Positions 1-10,929 of a stretch of 28,129 nucleotides of DNA are shown in pieces (the first letter of the stretch is position 1; each line of letters starts with the position of its first letter). The position numbers and the translations under genes were made by a program. The notes beneath the pieces are model-generated. The model saw only the letters and a program-made list of their open reading frames with translations, was not told the origin of the DNA and searched no databases. The stretch is from Conidiobolus incongruus B7586 (lineage: Eukaryota; Entomophthoromycota; Entomophthoromycetes; Entomophthorales; Conidiobolaceae). Where the stretch lies: contig JNEM01011360.1 in assembly GCA_000697335.1 (NCBI GenBank), positions 1-28,129 on the forward strand, in the 5' to 3' direction.

Positions 1-1009
1 TATATTATATTAATATTTTACTTTATTTAAATTGGGACATTTGTTTATTATATAAAATCTGTAATTATATAATAATTTTGATTTTAATATTATTGATTTT
101 AAAGAGAAATAAATGAATATAACCATTATTTCATTAAATGAAATAAAAGTTGGAAATTTTTAATTTTTAATTTTTAATATTTCAAAATTATTATAATTTT
201 TATCAAAAATATTATTAAATACTAACAATAAATGAATTAATATGTTCAAAATATATATATTGTTTTATAATTATATTTTTATCAAAATATTTTGATTTAA
301 AAAATCGAAAAATTAATATAGTTATGTTTAAAAAAATTAGCAATATTTCAATGGATTTAATTTTAAATTAAATAAATCTTTACCATAAATCAACTAAAAA
401 TATATAAATTATTAATAATTAGTAAAAATAATATTTTATTCAAAACTATCATTTTTTACTAAATTAATCAATTTATTACTAATTAGGATATTACACAATT
501 GTATCAAAAATTAAAAATATTATTTATATTATTACTCTTTTGATTTTAATTATATAATATATATATTATATTAAGTAATAAATTTAATTTTTAACTGGAG
601 CAATATTAAAATAATATAGTATAGATTATACCAGTATATTATATATAAAATAAGTTGAGACTTTGTTTAATTAATAAAAATAAAAAATAAATATTATAAT
701 CTAATAAAAACTTAAAATAAGTTAAAGTAGCTAATTAAATTCAATAAGGTTATAAACAAATATAAATTTTTAACAAATATAATTATAGTTAATTAATAAT
801 AAATATTTTTATACTACCTTTGATTAAAAAACAATGACTTAAGATAATTTTATTCTTTATTAATTTTTATATATAAACGCTTGATTTATAAGATAAAGTT
901 TAATATTATATTTTTTAATAGTATGTTGTTTTCTAATTAGTTTTTATAAGTAAGTGAAATAAAATTAAATTTTATAAACTTTCTATAAATAAGTTTATTT
1001 AAAATTAAT

Positions 1010-1245
1010 GATATTATTATTGAATATGGGTATTTATTATTTTGCAATATAATTAAAATATATATAAAATTAACATTATAAAGGATTTCGTATATTGTAA
1101 ATTTTGAAAAAAAATAATTTATCTAGTATATATGCCAGATTATAGCCTATATGATTATAATTGTTTTAGGTAATTAAAAAATATGGTTTTGGGAAAAAAT
1201 ATAGCACAAAGTTATTAACAATAAATAAGTATAAATTTTATACTG
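1010..1245 (+). repeat. Decayed dispersed AT-rich repeat, copy R1
   Basis: This segment matches a second segment about 10.3 kb away. Bases 1140-1181 align without gaps to 11421-11462 with 36 of 42 identities by hand count, and all six differences are transitions. Just upstream, both copies carry ATCTAGTATAT. About 25-120 bases downstream, both carry an AAGTTATTAA-AATAAA block, although R1 is shorter there. The family is unknown and no coding remnant is visible. The limits are approximate because similarity fades into low-complexity DNA. Chance alignment is a real risk at this AT content, but the ungapped core with its G/C positions is hard to explain otherwise. Confidence 0.5.
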
Positions 1246-2990
1246 TGCATTAATTTTCACAAATAATATTTAAACAATTCTATTCAGTTTTAAATTTGGA
1301 ATGGTGCAACTATTTAATTTTTGTAGTGTTATTATCCAAAAATATCAAAATAATGATTATAGATAAAAAGAAACTTACGAGGGAGATGTAGGAATTTTCA
1401 CTAATTTTTCAATGCATTTAACTATAAAAATCCTTGAAAATGTTCTAACAATATTAAATTAATCAAAATTTCAAATACCACAAATATAAGCAACAGTTTA
1501 ATGTGTTCTGTAATATATTTAATTAATATATGATTGAATAAAAATTAATTAATTAACATATATTTCAGGAAAAATATCACACTTAAACTTAATATTTTAA
1601 TCTTATATTACTATAGTAATTGATTATTATTACTAAGAAAATACTATTTTAAAACCACCTATATTAATTTAATTACTCAATTAGTATTTAATTTTCTAAA
1701 TATATATCATTTTAATATAATATTGACACTTAAAATAGATAGATTAATTAAATATTTAATACTCTGGTAAGCCAATTTTGGAATAGATATATTTTGTCAC
1801 ATGATCAGTTACTAATTAAAAATTGGAGGAATGATAATCTTTTAAAAAATATTAAGTAATAATATATTTTAGCATTTTTAGATCTAATATTATATATTTG
1901 ACAATAGTCAAATACATTCAATTAACAGAAAATTAAAAGAAAAACTAAAAATATAAATATTGGGATCTAAATTTAATGAATTTCAAAAATATTTTTCTCT
2001 AATTTTCAATTATATCTACATAAAATTTTTTGGTAGTATAATATACAAAATTTAGATATTGAATACATTAAAGAAGATTTTATATATAACCATTTAATAT
2101 AACCAATATATTTAAAAGTACATTTCATTTGATATTTCAAGTAGTTTTCGGAGATATTGACTCATTTGATTTAATAATATAATTTTTAAAAATTTAAGAC
2201 TTAAATTCGAGAAGGTTGATTGGAGTTAATGTATAGAAGAACTATGCACTTGGAATATTATGTATTAAATTCTTTTTACGTGTCAGACATGTTTAGTAAT
2301 GATGTATATCCTAAGGTATTTATCATTTTTGTAAAAACTTTTTCTATTTAATTGAATTTTAGAATATCACAAATTACATTCTAATTGTTGTATTTGGAAA
2401 TTAACTATCCTTCTAAATTTGATAGTTAACTAATATTATTTCTATTTTAAGTTGTCTTTGTCAATCTATAATTAAAGCATATTTTTTGTTCTATTTGTTG
2501 GACTTTTTAATCAAATTCCATATCATTCAATGAGTCAACTATTTAAATCCTAAAAGCAATAAAGATAGAAAGAAGGTTTTTGTGAATATTCTGCTACAAT
2601 GTCTCAACTTTAAGTTTTAAGAAATACAGTCCCAATACGTTAAAGAGCAGGATTAATAAATAATTTACTAAATCTTATTACAAGTACTTTTATAACAATG
2701 ATCTTTACAAAACTTATTATAAAACATGGTACCAATTAATTAAAAAATTCATTTTGAGATTTAAATTTATGTCAGCAGAAAGTGGTTATTAAATTTTAAA
2801 ATGAAACACTATCTCATTCAACCTTGTACAATTAATTTGAAAAAATTCATTTTTCTTTACTTATTATAAGCAAATTTAATCTCCATATTATGTTTTATTA
2901 GTATTTTTTTCAATCACTTTAATATTCATGTATATTTATGTTTTTGAAATTTATAATAAAATAGTGTAAAATATTAAAATATTAAAATTG

Positions 2991-2996
2991 TTTATT
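2991..2996 (-). promoter_or_regulatory. Putative polyadenylation hexamer of gene A
   Basis: AATAAA on the minus strand, about 33 bases after the stop codon of gene A. This is a plausible position for 3' end formation. The hexamer is common by chance in DNA this AT-rich. Confidence 0.35.
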
Positions 2997-3006
2997 TAAT
3001 AAATAT

Positions 3007-3028
3007 AAAATAAATAAATAAATAAATA
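3007..3028 (-). repeat. AAAT tetranucleotide run; AUUUA repeats in gene A 3' UTR
   Basis: A short (AAAT)n run begins directly after the gene A stop codon. Read as gene A mRNA it gives four overlapping AUUUA pentamers, the core of AU-rich instability elements in animals and some fungi. It may be only a microsatellite. A similar run lies at about 10460-10477, away from any gene. Confidence 0.5.
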
Positions 3029-3796
3029 TTAGACATTAGCTAAGATCCAGTCTTTGAGAGCTGAAACTCTAGCGTAAACACCTGGCAACCTAGGTCTAGC
3101 ACAACCAATACCATAACTAGTTAAACCGACCAAAACTTGTTTGTTACCTTCCATGACAAATAAAGGACCTCCAGAGTCACCTTGGCAGGTATCTCTTTGG
3201 CCTTCTGGGTAACCGGCACAGATTTGAGTGTTAGCATTGGTCATATTGAGATTGGCAGCTTGGTAATCCTTTTGGCATGTTTCAAAGTTGTAGACTGGGA
3301 GCTTGACTTCTTGTAAGATAGTGGTAGCAGGGCCAGATCCAGTGGAGCCCCAACCGATAGCAGTTAATAAGGTATCATCCTGGTTACCATAAGTACCGTC
3401 GTCCAATTCAACATCGGTACGTTTACCAGCGGGAGCATCAATCTTCCAAATGGCAACATCATAACCATCTTCTGTGGTCTTATAGTTGGGATGCACTTTC
3501 TTAGACAATACTTTGTATGTCTTACCCTTTTCTTGTTTATCGGTCTTAGACAAATCATGTCGGTGAACCTTAACGGTACTAACGCTCACAGGGTTTTGAG
3601 AGCAGTGAGCAGCGGTAATGACAGTGTTACCATTCCAAAGAGTGCCACCACAGTCGTGTCTTCCACTGCGCTGGATAGAAACAAAGGCGGGATATTTGAA
3701 AGCAGGGGACACATTGTAACCACCAACGATTCTGGGGGGAGGAACTACTAAACCTGTGGTAGGATCGACTACAGTATTGACTCCAGTTAGTGACAT
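3029..3796 (-). CDS. Trypsin-like serine protease (S1A), gene A
   Basis: A 255-residue intronless S1A endopeptidase, expected to cut after Lys or Arg. Residues 1-22 form a pro-segment ending PPPR; cleavage after R22 frees the N-terminus I23 (IVGG). The catalytic triad is H64 (TAAHC), D113 (YDVAIW) and S208 (GDSGGP). D202 lies at the base of the S1 pocket, with G229 and G239 lining it, which gives trypsin specificity. The expected disulfides are C49-C65, C174-C193 and C204-C232. An N-M-T glycosylation sequon lies at N184. No hydrophobic signal peptide precedes the pro-segment. The ATG is supported by a TATA-like box 55 bases upstream, by the absence of any other ATG between them, and by the ATG-TC start shared with the four paralogs. 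By hand count it differs from gene B at 49 of 255 positions (about 81% identity) with no gaps. Confidence 0.95.
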   Translation of the reverse strand: MSLTGVNTVVDPTTGLVVPPPRIVGGYNVSPAFKYPAFVSIQRSGRHDCGGTLWNGNTVITAAHCSQNPVSVSTVKVHRHDLSKTDKQEKGKTYKVLSKKVHPNYKTTEDGYDVAIWKIDAPAGKRTDVELDDGTYGNQDDTLLTAIGWGSTGSGPATTILQEVKLPVYNFETCQKDYQAANLNMTNANTQICAGYPEGQRDTCQGDSGGPLFVMEGNKQVLVGLTSYGIGCARPRLPGVYARVSALKDWILANV

Positions 3797-3850
3797 GACT
3801 GAATATGTAAACTTGTAATTTTTTTGTTATACAAGTTTGTATTGTAATTG

Positions 3851-3858
3851 TATTTATA
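3851..3858 (-). promoter_or_regulatory. TATA-like box of gene A
   Basis: TATAAATA on the minus strand, 55 bases upstream of the ATG. It is preceded by TTGATATTCAAG; parts of this (AATTGATATT and TCAAGTATA) also occur upstream of gene D. The position would give a leader of roughly 25-30 bases. Confidence 0.5.
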
Positions 3859-6800
3859 CTTGAATATCAATTATGGTACTCATTATCATATTATTAATCA
3901 AACTGGTTATTTATTTTGGATAATTTACCTATATGCAGATGTACATCAAATAATTGAAATGATCCATAATTAATCAATTTTATTAAATTTTTAATTTAAT
4001 TAGTGATATTATTGCATTTTTCTGAGAATTATTTAAAGAATCCGCAAGTATAGTTTTAAAGAACTATTTTGAAAATTATTTAAATAAAATTAATTTAATT
4101 CTAGATTAAATGATAGAAAATATTGAAAATTAATCATAATATAATTAATTAAGTGAAATGTTCAAAGTTAACTTTTATAACTAGTTAAATATATTCATAT
4201 CTAAAATCATTTCAAACAGTTGAAAACAAACTTTTATGTTTTAACTAATTTTTTTATTTGAAATATGTAGTTTTAATTAATACATTTATCCTAAATATTA
4301 TTCAAATGATATTTAAATAAATATCATATGAGAATTTAACTTTCAATTATTATTTTTAATTGGTCATTTTAGGAATTTGATGAATTTTACCATCGTGACT
4401 ATATCACTCGATAATTCAATCATAAGTAAATAAAAAGTGTGAATCAGGTTGAGGATTGCAGATTAGGAATGTTTTCATATTTTTCTTGTAGTGTTTATTT
4501 GTTTAATAGTATTAATCATTTAATAAAGCTGAATTTATTAATATTTTTGTTAATAATTTTATTAATAGTTTTATAATTATATATAATTTGAGTTCAACAT
4601 AGATAGTGGGAACATATTTTAATAACTTCAGTTGTTCATATTAACAAACTTGTAAAATTGGAGATTTAATTTATTAATTGATTATTTTAACAATTATCGA
4701 AATGTATAATCAGAGATGCTAGATATTTATTTTTAGATATAACTATAATAGTTAGTACTTAATATTGAATAATATTTTCCTAGCCAGTAAAAGCAAACAT
4801 TAGTATTTACTTAAATAAATTTATATTTGTTTGTTATCTTTTATAATACTCTGAAGAATATTACAATTTCCATGTAATTCAAATTTATACAGATAGAATA
4901 TTTCATTATTTTGATAACTATATTTTATAAAAAATTACAAGGTGATATCAATATTTCATATATTTATATTGATAGGAAATAATCTTCTCAATCACTCAAG
5001 AAACTGTGATTACCACATTGAATCAAGAAGTCACATTGGAGAACATCCATTTCCTGAACTGGGTGGTTGTGTTTCTTTCTGTCACTGAGTCATTCCTATC
5101 TATAAAAATCAACAATGAAAGTTAATATAAGATTGTTACGAATGAATTAATAAACATATCTCTTTTATCTTCATTTCAAAAGTATACAGTCTCTAAGATC
5201 TTCTCGTAACCCTCACAAAAGTAGTGAGTCGTGACGACCATGAGATATTTGCTTTACTCGAAGAACCCGATTCACAGCAACCCTTTTTCACCTTATTTAG
5301 TGAACCCCATCGATTTCCCCTAATTCTGTAGTAATCTATCGTTTACCACTGGCGATTCCCTATTAAGCTCTAAAAGTATATTTCCTCTCACAGTTACGTT
5401 CGTCAAAATTTCACTGATGTTTTTATAATATACAATATAATATCTTAATATCTAAAAAATTTTAATATTGATATACTAATCAAAATGAAATAAGCTTAAA
5501 TTTATGCATTTAAGTAATAGAATTTAAATTCAATATATATCTGTTAGAATTCTCATTTAATGATAAAGGTTCGTAAATAACAAAAATTAACCAACCTTGT
5601 GAAAAATTTTTATCACAGCCATAGTAATTAATCTAGACTTATATTGTATATATTTAAATAAATTAATATTCAATTTGAACATTGTTGGGATAAAATTTTA
5701 AATATTATTGAATGAATATATTGGATATATCAAAATTGATCAAAACGAATTCATAAATTTTGCTAAACTATTAATACAAATACACAGGTTATTTTTGTAC
5801 AAAGCACCTTGTTAAATTGAATATATAATTTAGATTGGTAAATCCGAATTTAATGAAAAATATACATTAATTCTCTAATCGTATGATTCTGCCCATTCCC
5901 TTCCACCTCAGCTCCGAAAATAATTAATTTTTGTCATACCCTATAACGTTTTCTGTATATTTTAGAATATTATATATTTTTTGGTAATAAACTTTCAAAT
6001 ATTTTACCCAAAGTTTTGAATTAGTTTTCATAAACTTTAATGATATATTTTTCTAATTATTTATATTAAGAAAACAATGGTTTAGAAATGTTCTGTTTTA
6101 ATTATTATTTTGAATTTCTTGTTTAATTTTCTAGATATGTTTATTGGTCAATAATATTAAATGCTTTAGTTTTGTGAACTACAACCTTAATTTAACTGAT
6201 ATTTTCAAAATATGAGTCATTTTCATTCCGAATTAGTAATTTTTGAATTAATATTATATGCACTGATTATTATAGGTTTTATTCGTGTTTGAATATAGAT
6301 TCTAAAATGTTCTCAGAGAATATAATAGCTTATATGAAATAGTACTTACTTACACTTTAATTCTTAAGCCATTTCTTAGATTAAATCTATATATTAAGGT
6401 TGATTTTTTATATAAGCCTTAATAAATTTCTACAAGATATTTGACTTCAAATTAAAAAACTATATATATCAAAATTCAAATATTGGCCAATAATTTCCTT
6501 TATAATTAATTATCATTTTATTATTAGGTTAATTTAAATAACCTGGATATACCTATTGTGGCTTTAATTAATTAAAAATGCATTTTACATTATCTTAAAT
6601 ATTAATATAACAAAATGATTCAAATAACGTTGAAAATGTATATACCTATATCTTCCTTTTTCTTGTTAGGAATACTATCAGAAAATTTGCAAAGCTATAT
6701 TGATTATACAGTATATTTAATTGGTTGTGAAAATTTATAATATAACAAATTTTTGAAAATTAAGAAAATGTTAGAATTATGTATTAATTCAAGACAGACA

Positions 6801-8406
6801 TATTCAAGCATCAGCATTCGGAAAAGTATATAATCTCACGCAATTATTATGTAATATAATATATATACAGCAGTTTTGAATATTATCTTGTCAGGCATAA
6901 TTCTTTATATTTATAATATATACCCTATGAATTTTCTGTAGATATTAATATTGTGAATTATATTCTATGTTGGTATACATTGAAAGTGGAATTTTGCATT
7001 TACATTGGAACAATATTATCAACAGTTCCATATATTATCTTTTGAAATAGTGTTGATAAAAATTAACACTATTATTAGTTTAGAAAACATTTAATCTGTT
7101 ATCATGAAATATTATATTTAAAAATCACAAAAAATGAAATATATAATTAATTATAATAATATACAATTTTAATAGAACTGATTTATATATTGTTGAAGGC
7201 TAGTTTTAGAGAAATACATTATATAATTTTGTAAATTTAATAACCTAATAAAAGATCCCGCAACACTAAATTTGAAATATTAATAATTTTTGAATTGATT
7301 AATGATAAAGATATAACCATTTTAAATAGTCTAAAAATTGTAAAATCATTAACGTGTACATTTTATCCACTAATTATTTGAAAGTATTAAATTTTTAATT
7401 ATAATTATGATATATTCAAATTTATTAGTTGAAATAGATATTTATTTCTAATCAGAGTAATGGTAATCAAGTTATCCTTAAATAAATTGTATATTGGTCT
7501 CGTTCATTTTATTAAAATATACACTTTCATTTTTTTAATATTCCAGTTCTATCGAACAAACAACAGATGATCAGAAAAATGTATAATTTTCAAACAGATA
7601 TAGAGAATCAAATTATATGTTTGAATACTGATTTTAGCCCATTAAAATACTTGGTAAATGTTTATAAACTAATAGCTGTTCACATTTCAGATGATTTCAA
7701 TTTATTCATATTAGCGAAAATCATTAAGGAAATATTATGAACTATTTTTTTAATTTATGAATGTAATAACTATTAAATTAATCAATTTCAATAATATAAC
7801 CTTGTATTGGTAATTTATTAATTTCAAATTTATTATCCTATATAAAATTTAAAATAACATATATACTCAATTTCTTAAAAACCATTGATCAACTTCTGAA
7901 TGAATGTAAATGAATTTGATATTCAATTAAATAATTGAGATCATAAATAACAAATATATATTTTATTCATTGTAAAAGTTTACACTAAAATTTGTCAAAA
8001 ATCATTAATAAATTTGATCAAACTATAAGAATATTCTCATTAAAGTATAAAATAGGAATGAAAATACACAGCTTATTCAGATGACCTGTCTGGTGGATTC
8101 AAACTCGAATATCAATTTCGATTTATCACCAGAAAACAAATAAGATCCAACTCATCCACTATTAAATAATCAAAATTTTTATTCGCTCTCCATAATTGGC
8201 AATCATAAATCAAATAAAATACAGATATTAAGGTCCTTGAATTCACATGAAACGAATATTTTTTAGTGACATAAATTAAAAATTTAATAATTGATGGATC
8301 CAATACAAATCATTTGATTTCATTGGTAATTTCAAGTGACTTAGGATTTAATATGATGTCGGTTAATACAAGTTAATGGTTAAATGATCAACTATTAGAG
8401 ATAGAA
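3859..8406. other. Intergenic region between divergent genes A and B
   Basis: Genes A and B are divergently oriented across this 4.5 kb gap. It is mostly very AT-rich and lacks convincing coding sequence. The exception is a GC-richer island at about 4980-5420, described separately. A small inverted repeat (ATTAAGG/CCTTAAT) lies at about 6396-6424. A 63-codon open frame on the minus strand at 8112-8303 starts at TTG and resembles nothing I recognise. Confidence 0.55.
5134..5405. mobile_element. Candidate solo LTR fossil within a GC-richer island
   Basis: This 272-base segment is clearly less AT-rich than its surroundings. It begins TGTTACGAA and ends TTCGTCA, giving TG...CA termini with an imperfect inverted repeat (ACGAA near both ends), as in retrotransposon LTRs. 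The flanking five bases (AAGAT and AAATT) are similar but not an exact target duplication. No internal region or second LTR was found. If it is real, it is an old, isolated Ty3-like LTR remnant. A decayed gene or regulatory island is an alternative. Confidence 0.25.
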
Positions 8407-8414
8407 TATAAATA
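8407..8414 (+). promoter_or_regulatory. TATA-like box of gene B
   Basis: TATAAATA, identical to the gene A box, ending 53 bases before the ATG. An in-frame TGA at 8431-8433 lies between the box and the start, so the frame cannot extend upstream without splicing. Confidence 0.5.
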
Positions 8415-8466
8415 ATTGAAACAAGTCGCGTGAATCAATTATATTTCAAGTGTGTATAATTTAATA

Positions 8467-9234
8467 ATGTCTTTATCTGGATCTCATCAATTAGTCAATC
8501 CTAATACTGGCTCACTTGTTCCTCCCCCAAGAATTGTCAATGGGTACGACGTTTCTCCAGCTTTCAAATACCCAGCTTTTGTTTCCATCCAATGGAATGG
8601 TAACCATGACTGCGGTGGTACTCTTTGGAACGGAAATACTATAATCACAGCTGCACACTGCTCCCAAGACCCTTTGGAAGAGAGTACCGTCAAGGTTCAC
8701 CGTCACGACTTGAGCAAAACCGACAGGCAAGAAAAGGGCAAGACCTACAAGGTCTTATCGAAGAAGATCCATCCTAAGTACACCACTACCGATAAGGGTT
8801 ACGATGTCGCCATCTGGAAGATTGACGCTCCAAAGGGCAAACGTACTAAGGTTCAATTGGATGATGGAACTTATGGCTATAACGATGATGCCTTATTCAC
8901 TGCTATCGGCTGGGGTTCCACTGGGTCTGGTCCTGCTACCACTATCTTGCAAGAAGTCAAGCTCCCTCTTTACCCCTTTGAACAATGTAAGCAAGACTAT
9001 CAAGCTGCTAACCTCACTATGGTCAATCCCGAAACTCAAGTTTGCGCTGGTTACCCCGAAGGAGGTCGCGACACTTGTCAAGGTGACTCCGGAGGTCCAC
9101 TTTTCGTCATGAAGGGTGGCAAGCAAATTTTGGTCGGTTTAACCAGTTACGGTATTGGTTGTGCTCAACCCAGATTGCCCGGTGTTTACGCTAGAGTTTC
9201 GGAGCTTAAAGATTGGATTTTACAAAATGTTTAA
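8467..9234 (+). CDS. Trypsin-like serine protease (S1A), gene B
   Basis: A 255-residue intronless trypsin. The open frame reaches back to a GTG at 8452, but I place the start at the ATG at 8467. That start gives Met-Ser-Leu, matches the paralogs exactly in length, and follows the common ATAATG-TC context. The pro-segment has the pattern NPxTG-x-LVPPPR, with cleavage after R22. The mature end is IVNG rather than the IVGG of the other four, a change also seen in functional vertebrate chymotrypsins. The triad is H64, D113 and S208, with D202 in the S1 pocket and six cysteines placed as in gene A. A sequon N-L-T is at N182. It is the only intact plus-strand member in the left half of the window and diverges from gene A across a 4.5 kb gap. 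Its nearest relative in the window by eye is gene A. No signal peptide or membrane segment is visible. Confidence 0.95.
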   Translation: MSLSGSHQLVNPNTGSLVPPPRIVNGYDVSPAFKYPAFVSIQWNGNHDCGGTLWNGNTIITAAHCSQDPLEESTVKVHRHDLSKTDRQEKGKTYKVLSKKIHPKYTTTDKGYDVAIWKIDAPKGKRTKVQLDDGTYGYNDDALFTAIGWGSTGSGPATTILQEVKLPLYPFEQCKQDYQAANLTMVNPETQVCAGYPEGGRDTCQGDSGGPLFVMKGGKQILVGLTSYGIGCAQPRLPGVYARVSELKDWILQNV

Positions 9235-10511
9235 TGTTATGGTTCATTATATAATTTATTTAATACAAAATATTAATTAATATTAACTGATTAATTCTGA
9301 ATCAAATTTGATCAATTATTTTTATCCACGATGTTGTCACGATTTTGTTCAATTTTGGAATGAATATTTTGATACTTATTAACGACATTTCATTATACAA
9401 TTATAAATTCCCCAATTAATCAAAAGTTTTCTACTACTTAATTAAAAGTTAAAACAAAATAAAATAGTATCAGTTTATTGTTTAAATTTAACTAAGCTAT
9501 ATTTATTAACTTGGATTTTTTGATAAAATTGAAATGATTATCCAACTATCAATTTTGATATATGGTGCATTTAATGATAATTAATCCAAGTCTCATATCA
9601 CTTTGTTACTCATTATAAATTTGATAATTTTTAAATTATACTAGATATAATTTGTTTCATAATTTATTATCAAATGATTTATTATTATAATTACATATTG
9701 AAAATTTATTTTTAATATATATATTACAAATTTAATTAAGTAATCCAAATAAACTCTAGTTTAAATAATAAAATTAACATAAGATTTTGAACAAGCTACT
9801 AAAAAATATTATTATATATGAATTAAATCCATAATTATAAATACAAAACTTGAATTGATTTCAATATATAAAACACCAATATTGAAAATTTATATTATAT
9901 ATTATATTACAATATATTGACTCAAGAGTTAAATACTAATATTATTCATACTTTGAGTGATATTTATTATTATTGTTTTAATTATAAATATACAATTGAA
10001 TATTAAAATTTTTTCATTTATATAAATATATATCAAATATTTCTATTAATATCAAGTATTTAAGATGATAATAATATCTTATTTTTTTTTTCAAGTGAGG
10101 TATATAATTCAATTGATATTATTATATCCATAATAATATCATTTAGTGATATTTTTATATAATATTTATTATTATTTATTTTATTATATTATAGTTTAAA
10201 GTTATATTTGAAATATGCATATTTATAATATATTAATAATATTTCAAAATATTGGTGTTTGAGTCAGTTATAGTAATTATATAATTTGTTTAATTTTAAT
10301 ATATTTTAATTTAAATTAGCAATATAAATTATCTTTCAAAATTTTATTACATCAATATTATATAAAGTTATTAAATATAAAATTATATAAATTATTACCT
10401 TGAATTTGAAATAATAAGAAATTTTTTAATTTCTGATTTCTCAACTATATTATTGGTTTTAAATAAATAAATAAATATATAAAATAAATAAGTAATTATA
10501 TATTTTAAAAT

Positions 10512-10533
10512 TATATATATATATATATATATT
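10512..10533. repeat. AT dinucleotide microsatellite
   Basis: About eleven uninterrupted AT units, flanked by less regular A/T sequence. Confidence 0.9.
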
Positions 10534-10929
10534 ATAATATTTTTGATTCAGAAATTAACTTTTTAAAATTAGTTATTTAATTTAATAAAATTTAAATCAA
10601 AAAATAATCATCAAAAGTTTTTTATTTTATTAATAAAACTTAACCATAAACCCTTTAAAACTATTTAAAATTAATGAACATCTTTAAGTAATAAAAAATT
10701 ATCTAAACTATCTATTTATTCTTAGGTAAATTATTTTAAAGCAAAATAAGTTAATATTTAAAACTTTTTAAAATTTAAAAAACTAACCTTAATTGTTACT
10801 CTTTTAATTATTAATAGAGTAAAAAAATATATTAGCAAATACCTTTTTATTTTACTAAAGAATTATCTAAATCATTTAATATTAATTTTATAAATTTTTT
10901 ATATATATTAAAGATTAAACTTAAATTAA

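Larger units (their letters stand above)
1..3006. other. AT-rich intergenic DNA, left edge
   Basis: No reading frame with protein-like character was found here on either strand. The sequence is dominated by A/T runs with frequent stops in all frames. It contains the first copy of a decayed dispersed repeat (about 1010-1245). A slightly less AT-rich patch at roughly 2500-2850 has short protein-like stretches broken by stops, but I recognise no family in it. The 3' flank of gene A occupies the right edge. Confidence 0.6.

Noticed and set aside
2500-2850. Patch with protein-like broken frames
   Set aside because: No motif of any family could be recognised, and the composition is only slightly richer in G/C than the surroundings.
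3364-3751. Open frames overlapping gene A in other frames on both strands
   Set aside because: They lie wholly inside the trypsin gene and have no domain of their own. Overlapping frames in B, C, D, E and the pseudogenes were rejected for the same reason.
5560-5580. Possible tRNA B-box-like string GGTTCGTAAA
   Set aside because: No matching A box, acceptor stem or cloverleaf could be drawn around it.
6396-6424. Small hairpin with ATTAAGG/CCTTAAT arms
   Set aside because: A stem of eight or nine pairs in A/T-rich DNA is expected by chance and nothing nearby gives it a role.
8112-8303. 63-codon open frame on the minus strand upstream of gene B
   Set aside because: It begins at TTG with no ATG, is composed of residues typical of random AT-rich translation, resembles no family I know, and lies in the upstream region of gene B.
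8452-8466. Five-codon N-terminal extension of gene B from GTG
   Set aside because: The ATG at 8467 matches the Met-Ser start and exact length of the paralogs. The extensions of gene C to 17951 (TTG) and gene D to 20974 (TTG) were rejected likewise.
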